Positions 22,509 to 24,829 of a DNA stretch of 24,829 nucleotides are shown piece by piece. The first letter of the stretch is position 1. The number at the start of each line of letters is the position of its first letter. The notes below the pieces were generated by a model. That model did no database searches. It had not been told where the DNA came from and saw nothing but the letters and a program-made list of their open reading frames with translations. Position numbers and translations under genes: made by a program. Source of the stretch: CALLVY01 sp937899855 (GTDB lineage: Bacteria > Bacteroidota > Bacteroidia > Chitinophagales > Saprospiraceae); contig JBCBQC010000094.1 of NCBI GenBank assembly GCA_039820405.1, positions 1 through 24,829 of the forward strand, in the 5' to 3' direction.

Positions 22509-23807
22509 TCACTCGTGGTGGGCTTGCCCACCCTTCTTGTACACCCGCCCCTCCTTCATCACAAACTGGACCCGTTGCATCTCGGTGATGTCCTCCACCG
22601 GGTTGCCCTTTACCGCAATCAGGTCGGCCCACTTACCGGCACTGACCGTCCCCACCTGCTCCGTAATGCGCAACAAGTCCGCAGTATTGACGCAGGCGGA
22701 CAGTAGGGCCTCAAAGGGGGGCATGCCCCCTTCCACCATCAACTCAAATTCCTTGGCATTCTCACCGTGGTAGGATACCCCGGAATCCGTTCCAAAGGCA
22801 ATTTTGACGCCCCGGCGGTAGGCCTTGGTAAAGGTACTCTTGATGGCCGGGCCAATCGCCAGGGCCTTGGGAACGACCACGTCGGGATAGAAACCGGGAA
22901 TTTTGGCTTTTTCGGCCACAAAGTTCCCCGCCGAGATGGTCGGTACGTAGTAGGTCCCGTGTTGGATCATCAAGTCCATGACTTCCTCGTCCATATACGT
23001 ACCGTGCTCGATGCTGTTGATGCCCGCCACGACCGCCCGCCGCATGCCTTCCTTACCGTGGGCGTGGGCCGCCGTCACCAGGCCATAGTCCTCCGCCGTC
23101 TGGACAATCGCTTGGATTTCTTCCACCGTAAACTGGGGCCCCGATCCGTCCTTGGCCACGCTCAGTACGCCACCGGTAGCCGTGATTTTGATTACATCCG
23201 CCCCATTTTTATAGCGTTGCCGGACGGCCTTTTGGGCATCGGCCACGCTATTGACCACCCCTTCCTTCGGGCCGGGGTCCCCCTTGAGATCGGAGCGTAC
23301 GCCATTGGTGGGATCGGCATGTCCCCCCGTGCTGGCGATCGATCTCTCGGCCGTGTAGATGCGCGGCCCGCGGATAAAACCCCGGGCGATGGCCCTTTGC
23401 AGCGATACGTTGACTCCCGTACCGCCCAAATCGCGGATGGTCGTAAAGCCCGCCATCAGGGTGCGTTCGCAGTACTGCGTGGCTTTGAGGGCGACGTCGG
23501 CGGGGTCCTCACGAAATTTATTTTCGTAGCGCTTGGGATTGGACTCGTGTTCGATGTGGACGTGCATGTCCATCATGCCCGGTAGTACGTAGTGGTCCTT
23601 GAGGTCGATCAGTTCGGCTCCGCTAGGGGGCGTTTGGTAACCCGCACGGACCTCCACGATATTTTTGCCCTCCACCACGATGGTTTGCTCGGTGAGGATG
23701 GTGCGGGAGGTACCATCGATCAGGTGCCCGCAGTGCAGGTATTTGGTTTGAGCACTGAGGCCGCTCCAAAGGCTAGCACTCAGCAGTAGGGAAAGCAATA
23801 CTCTCAT
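22509..23807 (-). CDS. Secreted metal-dependent amidohydrolase (imidazolonepropionase-like)
   Basis: A 432-residue enzyme with a signal peptide (1-20, ending GLSAQ). It has the amidohydrolase metal ligands in order: HVH in LPGMMDMHVHIEHES, the bridging lysine in ADVIKITATGG, histidines in TAAHAHGKEG and NSIEHGTYM, and the aspartate in AFGTDSGVSYHGENA. This arrangement fits the group that includes Xaa-Pro and Xaa-Arg/Lys dipeptidases and imidazolonepropionase relatives, so cleavage of dipeptides or N-acyl amino acids outside the cytoplasm is likely; the substrate is not determined. Its ATG overlaps the TGA of the S41 peptidase gene (ATGA), which suggests that both products are made together and may act in sequence on peptides. 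Confidence 0.92.
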   Translation of the reverse strand: MRVLLSLLLSASLWSGLSAQTKYLHCGHLIDGTSRTILTEQTIVVEGKNIVEVRAGYQTPPSGAELIDLKDHYVLPGMMDMHVHIEHESNPKRYENKFREDPADVALKATQYCERTLMAGFTTIRDLGGTGVNVSLQRAIARGFIRGPRIYTAERSIASTGGHADPTNGVRSDLKGDPGPKEGVVNSVADAQKAVRQRYKNGADVIKITATGGVLSVAKDGSGPQFTVEEIQAIVQTAEDYGLVTAAHAHGKEGMRRAVVAGINSIEHGTYMDEEVMDLMIQHGTYYVPTISAGNFVAEKAKIPGFYPDVVVPKALAIGPAIKSTFTKAYRRGVKIAFGTDSGVSYHGENAKEFELMVEGGMPPFEALLSACVNTADLLRITEQVGTVSAGKWADLIAVKGNPVEDITEMQRVQFVMKEGRVYKKGGQAHHE

Positions 23808-24829
23808 TTTGATTGATTTTTTCGAATTAATTCGAGGGTGTACTCCATGACGGCATCGCGGCCCGCCAATTCGTCTTCGATGCTGTTGCGAAGGCGATGA
23901 TCGGGACGAACCCCGTGCCCGTCATTGACCAAGTCGACCGCCATGACAAACTGAACGATGGGGACCAGGGTACGGATTTGGCTATTGGGCAGGATCAGGG
24001 GCAGCATGGCCCCACTGGTATTCGCTACGGGGTTGCCACCCGCCTCTTCCCCGATAAAAGTGGCGCGATCGTAGCCTTTGATGATGCCCGTCATTTCGCC
24101 GGTAGCGGAAAAGGAACCGGGATCGGTGAGGACGTACACCTGACCCGCAAAGCGATTTTTAATCTTCCAGGGTTTGTTGATTTTTTTGAGCCCGCGCGCT
24201 TGGAAGTGGTCCCCATTTTTCTTGACGAGGGTCCAGGTAAATAAATTGACGAGGCGGGCATTATTGTCGTAATACTGCGGATCGGGAATTTTGTTGACGA
24301 GCATCTTCATGTCGCGGTAGAAGGGCACGTCCCGTTCGTAGAGGTAGGCGAACAGGGCGGCCGTCGGCTCGGGATCGCCGCCGCCATTGCCCCGCAGGTC
24401 GATGATGAGGTGTTCGACCCCCCGTTCGGCAATCTCGGCGAAGGATTGGGCAAAAAATCGCTTGAAGCGCTGTCCCCGTTTGCGGATGTAGCTGGTGGCG
24501 AAGGATTGCAATTTCATCGTCGCGACCTGGCCTTCGACCTTTAGCGTGTAGAGGGGGTCTTTGGTTTGCGACCAGTGTTTGGGGTGATCGGGATAGCGTT
24601 CCTTGCGCGTCTTGCTGATCTCGGGTAGCGGCAGGCCCGCGACACGGTAGCTTTGGCGCTCGCCCCGGCGGTTTTCCACTTCGAGTTCGTAGTATTCCGG
24701 CGTGCCCAGGAGAAAGGCGTAATAGGATTTGAACGAACGACAAGCGTTGTGCATCGGGAGGCTTTCGTTAAACCCATCGCGGGAAATAAGCCCAGCGATG
24801 TAGTGCAGGACTTCCGCAGCGGGTTGGCC
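23804..24829 (-). CDS. S41-family peptidase, partial (5' end outside the window)
   Basis: The frame is open to the window's right edge (first complete codon at 24829-24827), so the N terminus is missing; the visible part has 341 residues. An internal ATG at 24754 is probably not the start, because the 25 codons before it (AAEVLHYIAGLISRDGFNES) look like family sequence. The S41 core is visible: IIDLRGNGGGDPEPTAALF, VYVLTDPGSFSATGEMTGIIK with the likely nucleophile serine in SATGE, FIGEEAGGNP and DGHGVRPDHRL. Such enzymes in Bacteroidota are periplasmic or surface serine peptidases of the C-terminal processing group. It overlaps the amidohydrolase start by 4 bp, which indicates translational coupling. 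Confidence 0.9.
   Translation of the reverse strand, partial: GQPAAEVLHYIAGLISRDGFNESLPMHNACRSFKSYYAFLLGTPEYYELEVENRRGERQSYRVAGLPLPEISKTRKERYPDHPKHWSQTKDPLYTLKVEGQVATMKLQSFATSYIRKRGQRFKRFFAQSFAEIAERGVEHLIIDLRGNGGGDPEPTAALFAYLYERDVPFYRDMKMLVNKIPDPQYYDNNARLVNLFTWTLVKKNGDHFQARGLKKINKPWKIKNRFAGQVYVLTDPGSFSATGEMTGIIKGYDRATFIGEEAGGNPVANTSGAMLPLILPNSQIRTLVPIVQFVMAVDLVNDGHGVRPDHRLRNSIEDELAGRDAVMEYTLELIRKNQSK

Noticed and set aside
22767..23585. A 272-codon open frame antisense to the amidohydrolase
   Set aside because: The minus strand encodes a complete enzyme with all metal ligands; the antisense frame is a codon-bias shadow.

Overview
The window looks like chromosomal DNA of a marine or aquatic Bacteroidota, most probably the Saprospiria (Lewinella-like). 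The reasons are three secreted proteins with type IX secretion (T9SS) C-terminal sorting domains, short lipoboxes, a LytTR regulator next to a periplasmic-propeller histidine kinase, promoter elements of the Bacteroidota type TAnnTTTG, and start sites without strong Shine-Dalgarno sequences. This assignment rests on protein style, not on a marker gene.

Layout. 1-436 holds no convincing gene but has two terminator-like hairpins pointing outward and a stretch that could fold as an RNA. 437-1542 (minus) carries an MtfA-like zinc peptidase and a tRNA-Gly(GCC)/tRNA-Leu(TAA) pair with a clear promoter and terminator. 1838-2686 (minus) is a cysteine-rich lipoprotein. 3043-5466 (plus) is a large FG-GAP/VCBS calcium-motif protein with a T9SS tail. 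5474-9169 (minus) is a two-component system: a LytTR response regulator preceded by a propeller histidine kinase whose reading frame is broken at a seven-base homopolymer. 9715-10881 (plus) is a lipoprotein with two Fn3-like repeats and a GEVED-like domain. 11156-12007 (plus) is a small protein joining an N-terminal domain resembling effector-associated domain 11 to about five membrane helices. 12106-13317 is an RlmI-type rRNA methyltransferase and 13440-14774 a di-haem cytochrome c peroxidase lipoprotein. 14929-17907 is a plus-strand run: T9SS zincin, CYTH protein and DEAD-box helicase. 17969-20741 (minus) holds a DinB-like protein and a gingipain-fold T9SS protein. 20845-22434 (minus) is an SRPBCC protein and an AraC regulator ending in a nine-copy 9-bp repeat. 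22509-24829 (minus) is a secreted amidohydrolase translationally coupled to an S41 peptidase cut by the window edge.

Most genes concern the cell envelope, secretion and extracellular protein processing, plus housekeeping RNA functions. There is no phage, insertion sequence, CRISPR array or complete known defence island. The observations most worth following are the kinase frameshift at a poly-C tract, the in-frame 9-bp repeat that both extends AraC and lies beside the next gene's promoter, the EAD-like membrane protein, and the possible RNA locus at the left end.
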